A DNA stretch of 64,000 nucleotides from CAVRXQ01 sp963725215 (GTDB taxonomy: Bacteria; Actinomycetota; Acidimicrobiia; Acidimicrobiales; Bog-793): contig CAVRXQ010000003.1 of assembly GCA_963725215.1 (NCBI GenBank), positions 76,116 through 140,115 of the forward strand, read 5' to 3'. The position numbers and the translations under genes were made by a program. Below, one piece after another: positions 9,012-17,668 of this stretch. Numbering within the stretch: position 1 is the first letter of the stretch; every line of letters begins with the position of its first letter. Below the pieces are notes generated by a model that was not told where the DNA came from, made no database searches, and was given only the letters and a program-made list of their open reading frames with translations.

Positions 9012-9682
9012 TTCTCCGAGGATTCTTCCGAGGACGCTTCGGCCGATTCCGCTCCGCCCTCGGCGGCAGCTTCGCCCTCCGCGACCTCCTCGCCCTCCGC
9101 GACTTCCTCTTCCTCTTCCACTTCGACGCGCGCGGCGTGGCCGGCGACGATCGGCGTGTCTTCGTCGGCGTCGACCGTCACGCCTTCTGGAATATCCGCC
9201 GTCCCGAGTCGGATCGTCTCGCCAATTTCGAGTTCGGAAACGTCGAACTCGATCGAGTGCGGGATGTCTGCGGGCTTCGCGTGGACCCCGAGGGTGAAGA
9301 CGATCTGTTCGACCGTCCCTCCGCCGCGGTGGACCGCCACCGCTTCACCGGTCAACACGACGGGCACGTCCGCGGCGACGATCTCGTCGCGACGGACGAC
9401 GATGAAGTCGACGTGCGAAACGTTCTGGCGTACCGGGTGGCGCTGGAGCTCTCGGGCCAGCGCGAGGTGGCGCTCGCTTCCGATGCGGAGGTTGATCAGG
9501 GCATTCGCACCGGCGTCCGTCGAGAGCGCGGCACGAAGCTCACGATCGTCGACCGAGACGGGGATCGACGCGACGCCTCGTCCGTAGACGACGGCGGGAA
9601 CCTTTCCGGACGCGCGCAACCGGCGGCTCGCGGCAGATCCGGAGTCGGCGCGCCGTTCAGCGGCGAGGTTGATGTCTGGCAT
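9008..9682 (-). CDS. rplY: 50S ribosomal protein L25 (TL5/Ctc type)
   Basis: A 224-residue long-form L25. It starts MPDINLAAERRADSGSAASR and contains the 5S-rRNA-binding N-domain (GKVPAVVYGRG, HVDFIVVRRDE), then the beta-rich C-domain (PADIPHSIEFDVSELEIGE), and ends in an acidic Glu/Ala/Ser-rich tail of about 45 residues. The ATG is preceded by GAGGAG. It is followed directly by pth, the usual pairing in many bacteria. The 116 bases upstream, to the next gene, should hold the promoter of the rplY-pth-mfd run, but I see no confident boxes. Confidence 0.95.
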   Translation of the reverse strand: MPDINLAAERRADSGSAASRRLRASGKVPAVVYGRGVASIPVSVDDRELRAALSTDAGANALINLRIGSERHLALARELQRHPVRQNVSHVDFIVVRRDEIVAADVPVVLTGEAVAVHRGGGTVEQIVFTLGVHAKPADIPHSIEFDVSELEIGETIRLGTADIPEGVTVDADEDTPIVAGHAARVEVEEEEEVAEGEEVAEGEAAAEGGAESAEASSEESSEN

Positions 9683-9798
9683 CTGCGCGCGCTCCTCGAA
9701 GACGTCTCAAAGTGATGCGGTACCGCCACGTCGCACCGGGCGGCGCCGCGAAGCTCAAATTCTAGGCCACCGACGAACGTGCGCAGCCAAGGGCTCGA

Positions 9799-11346
9799 CT
9801 AAGCGAGCGCCGCTGCAGCCTCCGTGGGCTCTGCAACCTCGTGCGGAACTTCGACGAAGTCGGACTCCCGGACGAGGATGAACGACAGCACGGCGCCAGC
9901 GAAGGAGGCGACGGCCGCGACGAGCACGATCGTGTTCAAACCTCCGGCGAAGCTCGCCTTGGTCGCGAGGACGACGGTGCCCCTCAAAGAGGGAGGGGCC
10001 GACGAGATGACGTGATTGATCGTCCCGCTCGTGATCGCCTTCGAGATCGCCCCCGACTTCGCGGCGAGCGCCGTTCCAGCGAGGCGCGAGGAGAGCCCGG
10101 AGCGCACCTCGGTGACGAAAATCGTCCCCAAGGTCGCAACCCCGGTCGCGATCCCCGCCTGGCGCAGCGTCGAGTTGATCCCCGACGCCATCCCGGCGCG
10201 CTGGGGGGCGACGACGCCGACGGCGGTCGAAATGAGGGGGACGTTCACGAGACCAGAGCCGACACCGGCGAGGATCATTCCCACCAAGAGGTGCGTCCAC
10301 GTCGACTGCGCCGTCAGTCCTCTCATCAACAGCAAGCCGACGCCGATCACAACGAACCCCGGCGCGATGAGCCACTTGCGCGGGACGTGGCTCGTAAGCC
10401 GGCCCGCGATCCCGGCCGTGACAAAGATCGCACCGGTGAGGGGCAGAAAGCGCACTCCGGTGGCGATCGCAGAGAGTCCCAGGATGTCTTGGAAGTAGAT
10501 CGTGATGTACGTGAGCAGCGCGAATATTCCACCCGAGATCGCGAACGCGGCTATGAGACCGCCGTTGAACGTCGGGACTCGCAACAACGACAGGTCGAGC
10601 ATCGGCTCATTGCTCTTCGCCTCGATGAACCCGAACGCGACGAGCGACACCCCCGCGACGACGAGCGAAGAGATGACGAGCGAAGACGACCAGCCGTCGG
10701 AGACGGACAGGATCAGCCCGTAAACGAGGGCGACGAGCGCTAACGAGAAGGAGATGAAGCCTGGCAAGTCGACGCGGCGTGCGTAGGGATTGCGCGACTC
10801 GCGTACGCGAATCAGCGTTGCGCCGAGGCAGAACACGCCGATCGGCACGTTGAGGAAGAAAATCCACCGCCACGAGAGTCCCGAGGTGAGCGCGCCGCCG
10901 AGAACGGGTCCGATCGCCACCGCGACTCCGGTGATCGCGCCGTAGATGCCGAAGGCGACCCCCCGGTCACGGCCGCGAAAGGCATCCGCCAAGATCGCGA
11001 GCGAGGTCGAGAACATGATCGCCCCGCCGACGCCTTGCGCGGCGCGCGAGAGATTGAGGAACAACGCATTCGTCGCGAACCCGCAGAGGATCGAACAAAC
11101 CGTGAACCAAACGATCCCGATCGCGAACAGCATCCGCCTGCCGAAGAGGTCGGCGAGGGATCCGGCGGTCAACAAGAACGCCGCCAGGGTGAGGGCGTAC
11201 GCGCTGATGACCCATTCGAGGTCCGACAGCGACGCGTGGAAGTCCCGCTCGATTGACGGCAGCGCGACGTTCACGATCGTGATGTCCAAAAGGAGCATGA
11301 ACACCCCGGTGCAGACGGCCACGAGAGCCCACCATTTGTGGTTCAT
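9799..11346 (-). CDS. DHA2-family (EmrB/QacA) MFS drug exporter
   Basis: A 515-residue membrane protein with about 14 hydrophobic segments, the size of DHA2 proton antiporters. The first helix carries LLLDITIVNVALP, the DHA2 motif, and the first cytoplasmic loop has LADLFGRRMLF (MFS motif A). Motif C-like AITGVAVAIGPVLGGAL follows later. The ATG has a strong ribosome-binding site (AAGGAG, about 5 bases spacing). It is divergent from a TetR gene, and the shared intergenic region contains two copies of a palindrome, so the exporter is very probably repressed by that regulator and induced by a toxic ligand. The substrate cannot be inferred. Confidence 0.92.
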   Translation of the reverse strand: MNHKWWALVAVCTGVFMLLLDITIVNVALPSIERDFHASLSDLEWVISAYALTLAAFLLTAGSLADLFGRRMLFAIGIVWFTVCSILCGFATNALFLNLSRAAQGVGGAIMFSTSLAILADAFRGRDRGVAFGIYGAITGVAVAIGPVLGGALTSGLSWRWIFFLNVPIGVFCLGATLIRVRESRNPYARRVDLPGFISFSLALVALVYGLILSVSDGWSSSLVISSLVVAGVSLVAFGFIEAKSNEPMLDLSLLRVPTFNGGLIAAFAISGGIFALLTYITIYFQDILGLSAIATGVRFLPLTGAIFVTAGIAGRLTSHVPRKWLIAPGFVVIGVGLLLMRGLTAQSTWTHLLVGMILAGVGSGLVNVPLISTAVGVVAPQRAGMASGINSTLRQAGIATGVATLGTIFVTEVRSGLSSRLAGTALAAKSGAISKAITSGTINHVISSAPPSLRGTVVLATKASFAGGLNTIVLVAAVASFAGAVLSFILVRESDFVEVPHEVAEPTEAAAALA

Positions 11347-11377
11347 CTCGTCTCCTTGTCGGGGTCTCGGGGGAAAC

Positions 11378-11391
11378 TGAGTGTACGCTCA
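11378..11391. promoter_or_regulatory. Candidate TetR operator, copy 1
   Basis: TGAGTGTACGCTCA is a 14-bp near-perfect palindrome with half-sites TGAGTGT and TGAGCGT. It lies 31 bases upstream of the exporter start in the divergent exporter/tetR region, and a second copy follows 30 bp away centre to centre. Confidence 0.7.
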
Positions 11392-11407
11392 GAATTTAGC
11401 CATTTCC

Positions 11408-11421
11408 TGAGTGAACACTCA
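11408..11421. promoter_or_regulatory. Candidate TetR operator, copy 2
   Basis: TGAGTGAACACTCA is the second copy of the palindrome, with half-sites TGAGTGA and TGAGTGT. Its spacing of 30 bp from copy 1 puts both on the same DNA face. It lies 31 bases before the tetR TTG start, so binding would control both divergent genes. Confidence 0.7.
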
Positions 11422-11452
11422 AGGCACCTAAAGCCGGATTGGAGGTCGATCG

Positions 11453-12094
11453 TTGGGAGGGTATCCGGACCCTGTGACGGGAAAGCGCGGTCGTCCGCCG
11501 AGCGGGGCGGACGACGCGATCGTCGTCTCGGCGACCGAGATCATCGAGCAAGAAGGGCTCTCCCGCCTGACGACGAAAGAGGTCGCCCGGCGCGCCGGGG
11601 TGTCTGAGGCGACCGTCTTCTACCACTTCGGCGACAAGGTGGGACTTCTGCGCGCGGTGATTCTCGCTGGCCTCGCGCCTTTGGAGCGCTTCGATCCATC
11701 TCACCTCGCGGACGACTCGGCGGAGCCGCTGTCAGAGACGATCGCCGAGATCGCGCGGAGCTTCGAGGCGTTCTTCGACCAGACCTTGCCGCTCGTCGAG
11801 GCGATTCAGGGCGACGCCGAGGTGCGAGATGCGTTCGCCGAAGGCCTCGTCGCCCGCGACCTCGGCCCGCATCGCGGCGTGAGGTTCTTCGCTGCGCTGA
11901 TTGACGCAATGCGCCGGTCCGGTCGGATCGCGGAGGACTTCGACGTCGACGCGGTGGCGACGATGCTCGTCGGGGGGTGCTTTTTCCGCGCGTGGGCACG
12001 CCACCTCGCGCCGGACCTCTCGGCGCGCTTGCCCGATCCCGGCGCCCTCGGGTCCGCGCTCGCCCGCCTCCTCAGCGAGGATCGGACCTCTTAA
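11453..12094 (+). CDS. TetR-family transcriptional regulator
   Basis: A 213-residue regulator. The N-terminal helix-turn-helix is clear: AIVVSATEIIEQEGLSRLTT, then EVARRAGVSEATVFYHFGDK. The C-terminal ligand domain is helical and unremarkable. I use the TTG at 11453 because GGAGGT lies exactly 6 bases before it; a GTG at 11474 would also be in frame. It is divergent from the DHA2 exporter and is probably its local repressor, acting through the two palindromes between the genes. The gene converges on prs with 22 bases between stops. Confidence 0.92.
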   Translation: MGGYPDPVTGKRGRPPSGADDAIVVSATEIIEQEGLSRLTTKEVARRAGVSEATVFYHFGDKVGLLRAVILAGLAPLERFDPSHLADDSAEPLSETIAEIARSFEAFFDQTLPLVEAIQGDAEVRDAFAEGLVARDLGPHRGVRFFAALIDAMRRSGRIAEDFDVDAVATMLVGGCFFRAWARHLAPDLSARLPDPGALGSALARLLSEDRTS

Positions 12095-12116
12095 GCCGCG
12101 TTTCATCGCACTGCGA

Positions 12117-13112
12117 TCAGACGAGGTTCTGGCCACCGAAGATGTGGGAGACGGACGTGTCCTCGAAGACGGCGTCGATCGCCGCCGCGATGACCGAAGC
12201 CGCGGAGAGCACTTCGATCTTGTCGATCAGTCGTTCCTGCGGCAACGGAAGCGTGTTCGTCACGATGACCCTGCTGATCAACGCGGCCTTCAAGCGGTCG
12301 AGCGCCGGGTCGGACAACACGGCGTGCGTCGCCATCGCCCACACTTCCGTCGCGCCCACGTTCGTCAGTCGTTCCGCCGCCGCGGCGACGGTTCCAGCCG
12401 TATCGATCATGTCGTCGACGATCACGCAATGGCGCCCTTCGACGACTCCGATCACCTCGCGGGCTTCGACCGCGTTCATGCGCGAGGTTTCGCGACGTTT
12501 GTGGACGAATGCGAGGTCCGCGCCGAGCTGTTGCGCGTAACGCTCGGCAACTTTCACTCGCCCGGCGTCAGGAGAAACGATGACGAGGTCCCCGGTGGTG
12601 GTGTTCTTTTTCAGATAGTCACTGAGGATCGTCATTGCCGTCAGGTGGTCGACGGGGAAGTCGAAAAAGCCCTGGACCTGGCCCGAGTGCAGATCGACGC
12701 TCACGACCCGGGTGGCGCCGGCCGCGGTCAACAAGTCGGCGACAAGCTTCGCTGTGATCGGCTCGCGTCCGGTCGACTTCCGGTCCTGACGGGAGTAGCC
12801 GTAGTAGGGGCAGACCGCCGTTATGCGGTTCGCCGAAGCGCGCTTGGCGGCATCGATCATGATCAGCTGCTCCATGATCGAATCGTTCACGGGGTGCGCG
12901 TGCGTTTGGATGATGAAGACGTCCGAGCCTCGGATCGAGGTGTCGTAACGGCAGTGGATCTGACCATCGGCGAACTCGCGTAGATTCGCCTCGCCGAGCT
13001 CGACTCCGAGGTTGTCCGCAATCTCCTGCGCCAGATCGGGATGCGCTCGGCCGGAGAACAGCGAAAGCCGCCGATGCGGGACGAGCTCCATCGTCTTTCC
13101 GTCTCCGGTCAC
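12117..13112 (-). CDS. prs: Ribose-phosphate pyrophosphokinase (PRPP synthetase)
   Basis: A 331-residue class I PRPP synthetase, making phosphoribosyl pyrophosphate from ribose 5-phosphate and ATP for nucleotide, His and Trp synthesis. Visible signatures are RREFADGQIHC-like LREFADGQIHC, YYGYSRQDRK (ATP binding), DLHSGQVQGFFD, the flexible-loop region RRETSRMN and the PRPP loop VIVDDMIDTAGT. The GTG at 13112 is preceded by AAAGGTGACGAC, a good ribosome-binding site. It lies 4 bases after glmU, the usual glmU-prs operon. Confidence 0.96.
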   Translation of the reverse strand: MTGDGKTMELVPHRRLSLFSGRAHPDLAQEIADNLGVELGEANLREFADGQIHCRYDTSIRGSDVFIIQTHAHPVNDSIMEQLIMIDAAKRASANRITAVCPYYGYSRQDRKSTGREPITAKLVADLLTAAGATRVVSVDLHSGQVQGFFDFPVDHLTAMTILSDYLKKNTTTGDLVIVSPDAGRVKVAERYAQQLGADLAFVHKRRETSRMNAVEAREVIGVVEGRHCVIVDDMIDTAGTVAAAAERLTNVGATEVWAMATHAVLSDPALDRLKAALISRVIVTNTLPLPQERLIDKIEVLSAASVIAAAIDAVFEDTSVSHIFGGQNLV

Positions 13113-13116
13113 GTCG

Positions 13117-14220
13117 TCACCTTTCTTCTCCGGTCTCCGCCGGCACACCTCTCACGCGCGCGCCCGACGCGACGCGAGTCCCCATCTCCAAGTGTGCGAA
13201 CGGTCCGACGACGGCATCTTTGCCGATCACCGCCTGGGTCGCGACGCTCCGTTCCACACGCGCACCGGATCCGACCGCGCAGTCGACGAGATGGCAGTAG
13301 GGGCCGATCACCGCACCCGAATCGACTCGCGTCGTGCCCTCGAGGATCACGCCCGGACCGAGCATCACCTCCTCGGCAAGCTCGACGGAGGCGTCGACGT
13401 AGGTGTCCTCCGGGTTCACCATCGTCACGCCCCTTCTCATCCAGCGCTCGTTGATTCGCGCCCGCACGACGGCTTCAGCCGCCGAGAGCTGGGCGCGATC
13501 GTTCACGCCTGCCGCTTCGACCGATTCCGGGGCAGGCAACGTCGCGATCGTGTACCCCGCCTGTTCGAGCACCGCGATCGCGTCAGTGAGGTAGTACTCG
13601 CCGTTCGAGCTCGACGGCGCGATCCGGCGCAACGTCGGCGCGAGGACGCTGTGTCGAACGCAGTAGATCGACGTCGCCACCTCGTGGATGTCGCGTTCCT
13701 CGTCCGTCGCCTCAGCCTCCTCGACGATCCGCTCGACATCTCCCGACATCGTTCGCACGATGCGCCCGTATCCCGTTGGGCGATCGAGCACCGTCGTGAG
13801 CAGCGTCGCCGCCGCATCGGTCGCTCGGTGGATCCGCACGAGCGCGGCGAGCGTCGCTGGGCGCACGAGGGGGGTGTCGCCCGGCATGACGACGAGGTCG
13901 CCTTCCAAGAGGTCGGCGCCCGACTCGAAGCCGGTCAGCGCGACAGCCGTCGCGTCTCCGGTCCCGAGCGGCTCGATCTGCTCGACGAACTCGATCCGCA
14001 ACTCCGACGGCGCGTCCGCCTGGACTGCCTTCACGACGTCCGGTGCCCGGAATCCGACGACGACGACGACCCGATCGATCGGCAGCTCGGCCAGGGCATC
14101 GAGGACGTGAAGGAGCATCGGTCGCCCGCACAACTTATGGAGGGGCTTCGGGATCGAAGAGCGCATCCGGGTCCCCTCTCCGGCGGCGAGGACGATCGCA
14201 GAAAGGGGACGGTGCGCCAC
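13117..14220 (-). CDS. glmU: GlmU-type uridyltransferase with a shortened beta-helix
   Basis: The 367-residue protein starts VAHRPLSAIVLAAGEGTRM, with the nucleotidyltransferase signature LAAGEGTRM followed by KPLH, and continues with PLGTGDA and VVMPGDTPL. This half makes UDP-GlcNAc from GlcNAc-1-phosphate and UTP. The C-terminal left-handed beta-helix is present only as about 120 residues (VMLGPGVILEG to VGPFAHLEMGTR) and the protein stops there, where bifunctional GlmU (about 456 residues) continues through the acetyltransferase active site. That missing part normally acetylates glucosamine-1-phosphate. The gene forms an operon with prs. The GTG start has only a G-rich weak ribosome-binding site. 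Confidence 0.9.
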   Translation of the reverse strand: MAHRPLSAIVLAAGEGTRMRSSIPKPLHKLCGRPMLLHVLDALAELPIDRVVVVVGFRAPDVVKAVQADAPSELRIEFVEQIEPLGTGDATAVALTGFESGADLLEGDLVVMPGDTPLVRPATLAALVRIHRATDAAATLLTTVLDRPTGYGRIVRTMSGDVERIVEEAEATDEERDIHEVATSIYCVRHSVLAPTLRRIAPSSSNGEYYLTDAIAVLEQAGYTIATLPAPESVEAAGVNDRAQLSAAEAVVRARINERWMRRGVTMVNPEDTYVDASVELAEEVMLGPGVILEGTTRVDSGAVIGPYCHLVDCAVGSGARVERSVATQAVIGKDAVVGPFAHLEMGTRVASGARVRGVPAETGEER

Positions 14221-14292
14221 GCCCCCATATTGCTCCCCGCCGCAGAGGGAGGGGCCGCATAGACGGATCATCTAGAAATCAGGGCCCGCGGC

Positions 14293-14329
14293 CCGACCGC
14301 CGCGCCCGTGGAACGGGCGCGGCGGTCGG
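14293..14329. repeat. Perfect 17-bp inverted repeat, 3-base loop
   Basis: Bases 14293-14309 pair perfectly with 14313-14329, almost all G/C, with loop GGA. It sits between the divergent glmU and M20 peptidase genes, so it terminates neither, and no T-tract follows on either strand. Role unknown; an RNA leader structure or a protein site are possible. Confidence 0.75.
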
Positions 14330-14478
14330 CTGACTGCATCACGACGTTCGTGGCGGCTTCGAGGCGTCATGCGACGCATCGGTCGTCGCGCCTTCGATAC
14401 GGTCACGAGGTCTTTGGCGCACAAGATGAGACGATCGCTCGGCAAACCGGGCGCTTGAGAAGAAGGCGGCACGACGAC

Positions 14479-15912
14479 ATGGCCCAATTGGACGCGACTT
14501 CAACGAAAGCCGCGGTCGAGGAGTACTGGGAAAAAGGCGCGCTCGCCGTCCTCAGTGAGTACGTGACGATCCCCTGTCTTTCGCCCGACTTCGACGAGAA
14601 CTGGGAGGCCAATCGCGAGATGCAAAAAGCGGCGGCGCTCTTCGCCGATTGGGCGCGAACTCGCGCGCTGCCGGAGAACACCGTCGAGGTCGTGTCGCTG
14701 CCGGGTCGCACGCCGGTTCTCTTGGTCGAGATCGAACCGAGTCCGGGAAACGAAGGATCGACCACCCTGATCTACGGCCACCTGGACAAACAGCCTCCCT
14801 TAGGGGACTGGAGCGAAGGGCTCTCCCCCTTCACCCCCGTGCGCAAAGATGACCGGCTATACGGGCGGGGAACGGCGGACGACGGCTACGCCTTCTTCGC
14901 CGCGATCGGCGCGATCGAGACGCTCGCCCGAACGGAGACGCCGCACGGCCGCATCCTCGTGCTAATCGAGTCGAGCGAGGAGTCCGCTAGCGAAGACCTC
15001 GACGCGTACTTGGAGTCGTTGGCGCCCCGATTCGGAGAGCTCGCGTTGATCTGCTGTCTCGACTCGGGCGGCCCGACCTACGACCGGCTGTGGACGACGA
15101 CGTCGTTGCGCGGACTCGTCGACGGTGTGTTGCGGATCGACGTCCTGCGCGAGTCGATCCACTCAGGAATCGGGACCGGCGTCGTGCCGTCGTCATTCCG
15201 CGTGCTGCGCCAACTCCTCGACCGCGTCGACGACTCGACGACGGGCGATGCGCTTTTGCCGGAGTGCTGGGTCGAGATCCCTGCTGTTCGCAAAGCGGAG
15301 ATCGACGCGCTCGCCACGTCGGGGATGAGCGAGGTCCTCTCGCTCCCGATCGTCGACGGACTCCGACTCGAATCAGACGACCTCGCGACCCTGATCGAGC
15401 GCGGAACATGGCGTGCGGGGCTCGAAGTGACAGGCGCCGAAGGACTGCCCAAGGTGGCCGAAGCCGGGAACCTCACCCGCGCGCAGACGACCGTGAAGCT
15501 CTCGTTACGGATCCCCCCGACAGCCGACGCGGACGCCGTCGCCGTGGCGCTCGAGCGCGCGCTGACGAGCGATCCCCCTCACGGTGCGCAGATCACCTTC
15601 ACCCCGGGTCACGCCTCTCGGGGATGGAGCGCACCGCCGTTCGCCCCGTGGCTCGCAGAGGCCGTCTCCGCCTCCTCGTCGACGTACTTCTCGAACCCCC
15701 CTTTCGGGTACGGGGTGGGGGGCTCGATCCCCTTCATGGCGGCCCTCGGCCAGAGGCATCCGAACGCGCAGTTCTTTTCGAGCGGTGCTCTCGGCGGCGA
15801 TTCGAACGCCCACGGGATCGACGAGAGCCTGTACATCCCGGCGGCGAAGTCGATCACGGCGTCGATCGCCGAGATCCTCGCCGCGCTCGCCCAGTCTCGA
15901 ACGAACAGTTAG
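14479..15912 (+). CDS. M20-family metallopeptidase (dipeptidase-like)
   Basis: A 477-residue M20/ArgE-DapE-type peptidase using two zinc ions. Ligand motifs are in order: YGHLDKQPP (His near residue 100), GRGTADDGY (bridging Asp near 132), SSEESAS (catalytic and ligand Glu near 167), LDSGG (Asp near 195) and SNAHGIDE (His near 444). A dimerisation domain with HSGIGTG separates the halves. It probably hydrolyses dipeptides or related amides in the cytoplasm. The frame extends 57 codons upstream, but the ATG at 14479 gives the natural N-terminus. It is followed after 26 bases by a MarR gene. Confidence 0.92.
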   Translation: MAQLDATSTKAAVEEYWEKGALAVLSEYVTIPCLSPDFDENWEANREMQKAAALFADWARTRALPENTVEVVSLPGRTPVLLVEIEPSPGNEGSTTLIYGHLDKQPPLGDWSEGLSPFTPVRKDDRLYGRGTADDGYAFFAAIGAIETLARTETPHGRILVLIESSEESASEDLDAYLESLAPRFGELALICCLDSGGPTYDRLWTTTSLRGLVDGVLRIDVLRESIHSGIGTGVVPSSFRVLRQLLDRVDDSTTGDALLPECWVEIPAVRKAEIDALATSGMSEVLSLPIVDGLRLESDDLATLIERGTWRAGLEVTGAEGLPKVAEAGNLTRAQTTVKLSLRIPPTADADAVAVALERALTSDPPHGAQITFTPGHASRGWSAPPFAPWLAEAVSASSSTYFSNPPFGYGVGGSIPFMAALGQRHPNAQFFSSGALGGDSNAHGIDESLYIPAAKSITASIAEILAALAQSRTNS

Positions 15913-15938
15913 GGAAACTAATTTGCTAAGCTAACGAC

Positions 15939-16376
15939 ATGCCAGCCGCCACGACCGTCCCCGTGAGCGCCTTGGCGAGTGACGTCCGCATCGCCGTCAC
16001 CCGCTTGTCGCGCCGGCTCCGCCGCGAGAGGGCGGTCGGGACCCTCACCCCGAGCCAGCTCTCGGTCCTCACGACGCTCGACACGCACGGACCGCTCACC
16101 CCGAGCGCGCTCGCCGATCACGAACGGGTCCAGCCGCCGTCGATGACCCGCATCCTCGGCCGCTTGGAGGAGTTGGGGCTCGTGTCGCGCACCGCCGACC
16201 CGGCGGACAAGCGCCAGTACATCGTGGCCCTCACCGCACAAGGCGTCGCGACGGTCACCGACGAGCGGCGCCGCAAAGACGCCTGGCTCGCCAAGCGAAT
16301 CGCCGACTTGAGCGAAGAAGAGCGCGCGGCGATCGCCGCCGCGCTGCCGGTCATCGAGCGCATTGCCGGCGGGTGA
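15939..16376 (+). CDS. MarR-family transcriptional regulator
   Basis: A 145-residue winged-helix protein: LTPSQLSVLTTLDTHGPLTP, then the recognition region VQPPSMTRILGRLEELGLV and the wing RTADPADKRQY, typical of MarR. Its stop overlaps the start of an MFS exporter (GTGA), so it very probably regulates that exporter in the same transcript. The 26-base spacer upstream is AT-rich and contains GCTAAGCTAA, which might be part of an operator, but I cannot define a clean dyad. Confidence 0.92.
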   Translation: MPAATTVPVSALASDVRIAVTRLSRRLRRERAVGTLTPSQLSVLTTLDTHGPLTPSALADHERVQPPSMTRILGRLEELGLVSRTADPADKRQYIVALTAQGVATVTDERRRKDAWLAKRIADLSEEERAAIAAALPVIERIAGG

Positions 16377-17668
16377 ACCGGACCTTTACCTCGCTTCGGG
16401 TCCGGAACTACCGGCTGTTCGCCTCGGGGCAGCTTGTTTCGCTCGTCGGCACCTGGATGCAACGCACGGGCCAGGACTGGCTGGTGCTGAAGCTCTCCCA
16501 CAACAGCGGCTCGGCGGCCGGCATCACCCTCGGCCTCCAGTTCCTGCCGCTGTTGATGTTCGCGCCGCTCGGCGGCGTCCTCGCCGATCGGCTGCCCAAA
16601 CGCAAGACCCTCTACGCGACGCAGACCGCGATGGCTCTCCTCGCCACCGCGCTCGGACTCCTCGTTGTGTCGAGCGCCGCGACGTTGTACGAGGTGTACG
16701 CGTTCGCGTTCGCGCTCGGGTGCGCGACAGCGATCGATAATCCGACGCGCCAAGCATTCGTCAGCGAGCTCGTCGGACACGACCAGATAGCGAACGCCGT
16801 CGGCCTCAACAGCGCGACATTCAACGGCGCGCGCCTCATCGGCCCAGCGGTTGCCGGCGTGATGATCGATGCCGTCGGCACCGGATGGGTGTTCCTCGCC
16901 AACGCGATCTCGTTCATCGCCGTGTTGACCGGCCTCGCGTTGATGCGTGAAGAAGAGCTCTTCCCCGCGCCACGCCTCGCACGCGCGAAGGGGCAGATCC
17001 GCGAAGGCTTCCGCTACGTCGCGAAGCGCAGGGAGCTCGTGATCGCAATCTTCCTCGTCGGGATCGTTGGGATGCTCGGGCTGAACTTCCCCGTCACCTT
17101 GGCGCTGATGGACAAGACGGTCTTCCATCGCTCCGCCTCCGCGTACGGAATCCTGACCTCGGTGCTTGCCGTCGGATCGCTTGCCGGCGCGCTCGTCGGC
17201 GCGAGGAGAAAGCGGCTGTCGACCCTGCAACTCGCGCTCGCCGCGGCCGCGTTCGGGGTGGCGGAAAGTGTGGCGAGTGTGATGCCGAACTACGAGACGT
17301 TGGCGGTGGTGCTCGTGCCGACGGGGTTCTTCGCGCTCTCGATGTCGACGATGGCGAATACGACGGTCCAGCTCGCCGCCGACCCCGGCATCCGCGGACG
17401 GGTGATGGGCGTGTACATGCTCGTCTTCTTGGGCTCGACGCCGATCGGCGCGCCGATCATCGGCTGGGCGAGCCAGGAGCTCGGCGCTCGCGCCGGGTTG
17501 TACATCGGAGGGCTCGCCTCACTTGCTGCCGCGCTCGTCGCGCTCGCTTTGATTCACGCGCGCGAAGTCGCTCCGATGCGCGTCGAACAAACCGAACCAG
17601 ATAAGGCGTCCGTGCTTAACGTCGCAGCCGTCGGCCCAACAGCGGGAGACGCCGTCCTCCAGGACTAG
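16373..17668 (+). CDS. MFS transporter (EntS/MFS_3-like)
   Basis: A 431-residue protein with about 12 hydrophobic segments. It starts with RNYRLFASGQLVSLVGTWM, characteristic of the MFS_3/EntS-type exporters, and has FAPLGGVLADRLPKR (motif A) and DNPTRQAFVSELV in the next loop. These pumps export small molecules or drugs. Its GTG start overlaps the marR stop, indicating a regulator-exporter pair. The stop overlaps by two bases the stop of the convergent aldo/keto reductase gene. Confidence 0.9.
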   Translation: MNRTFTSLRVRNYRLFASGQLVSLVGTWMQRTGQDWLVLKLSHNSGSAAGITLGLQFLPLLMFAPLGGVLADRLPKRKTLYATQTAMALLATALGLLVVSSAATLYEVYAFAFALGCATAIDNPTRQAFVSELVGHDQIANAVGLNSATFNGARLIGPAVAGVMIDAVGTGWVFLANAISFIAVLTGLALMREEELFPAPRLARAKGQIREGFRYVAKRRELVIAIFLVGIVGMLGLNFPVTLALMDKTVFHRSASAYGILTSVLAVGSLAGALVGARRKRLSTLQLALAAAAFGVAESVASVMPNYETLAVVLVPTGFFALSMSTMANTTVQLAADPGIRGRVMGVYMLVFLGSTPIGAPIIGWASQELGARAGLYIGGLASLAAALVALALIHAREVAPMRVEQTEPDKASVLNVAAVGPTAGDAVLQD

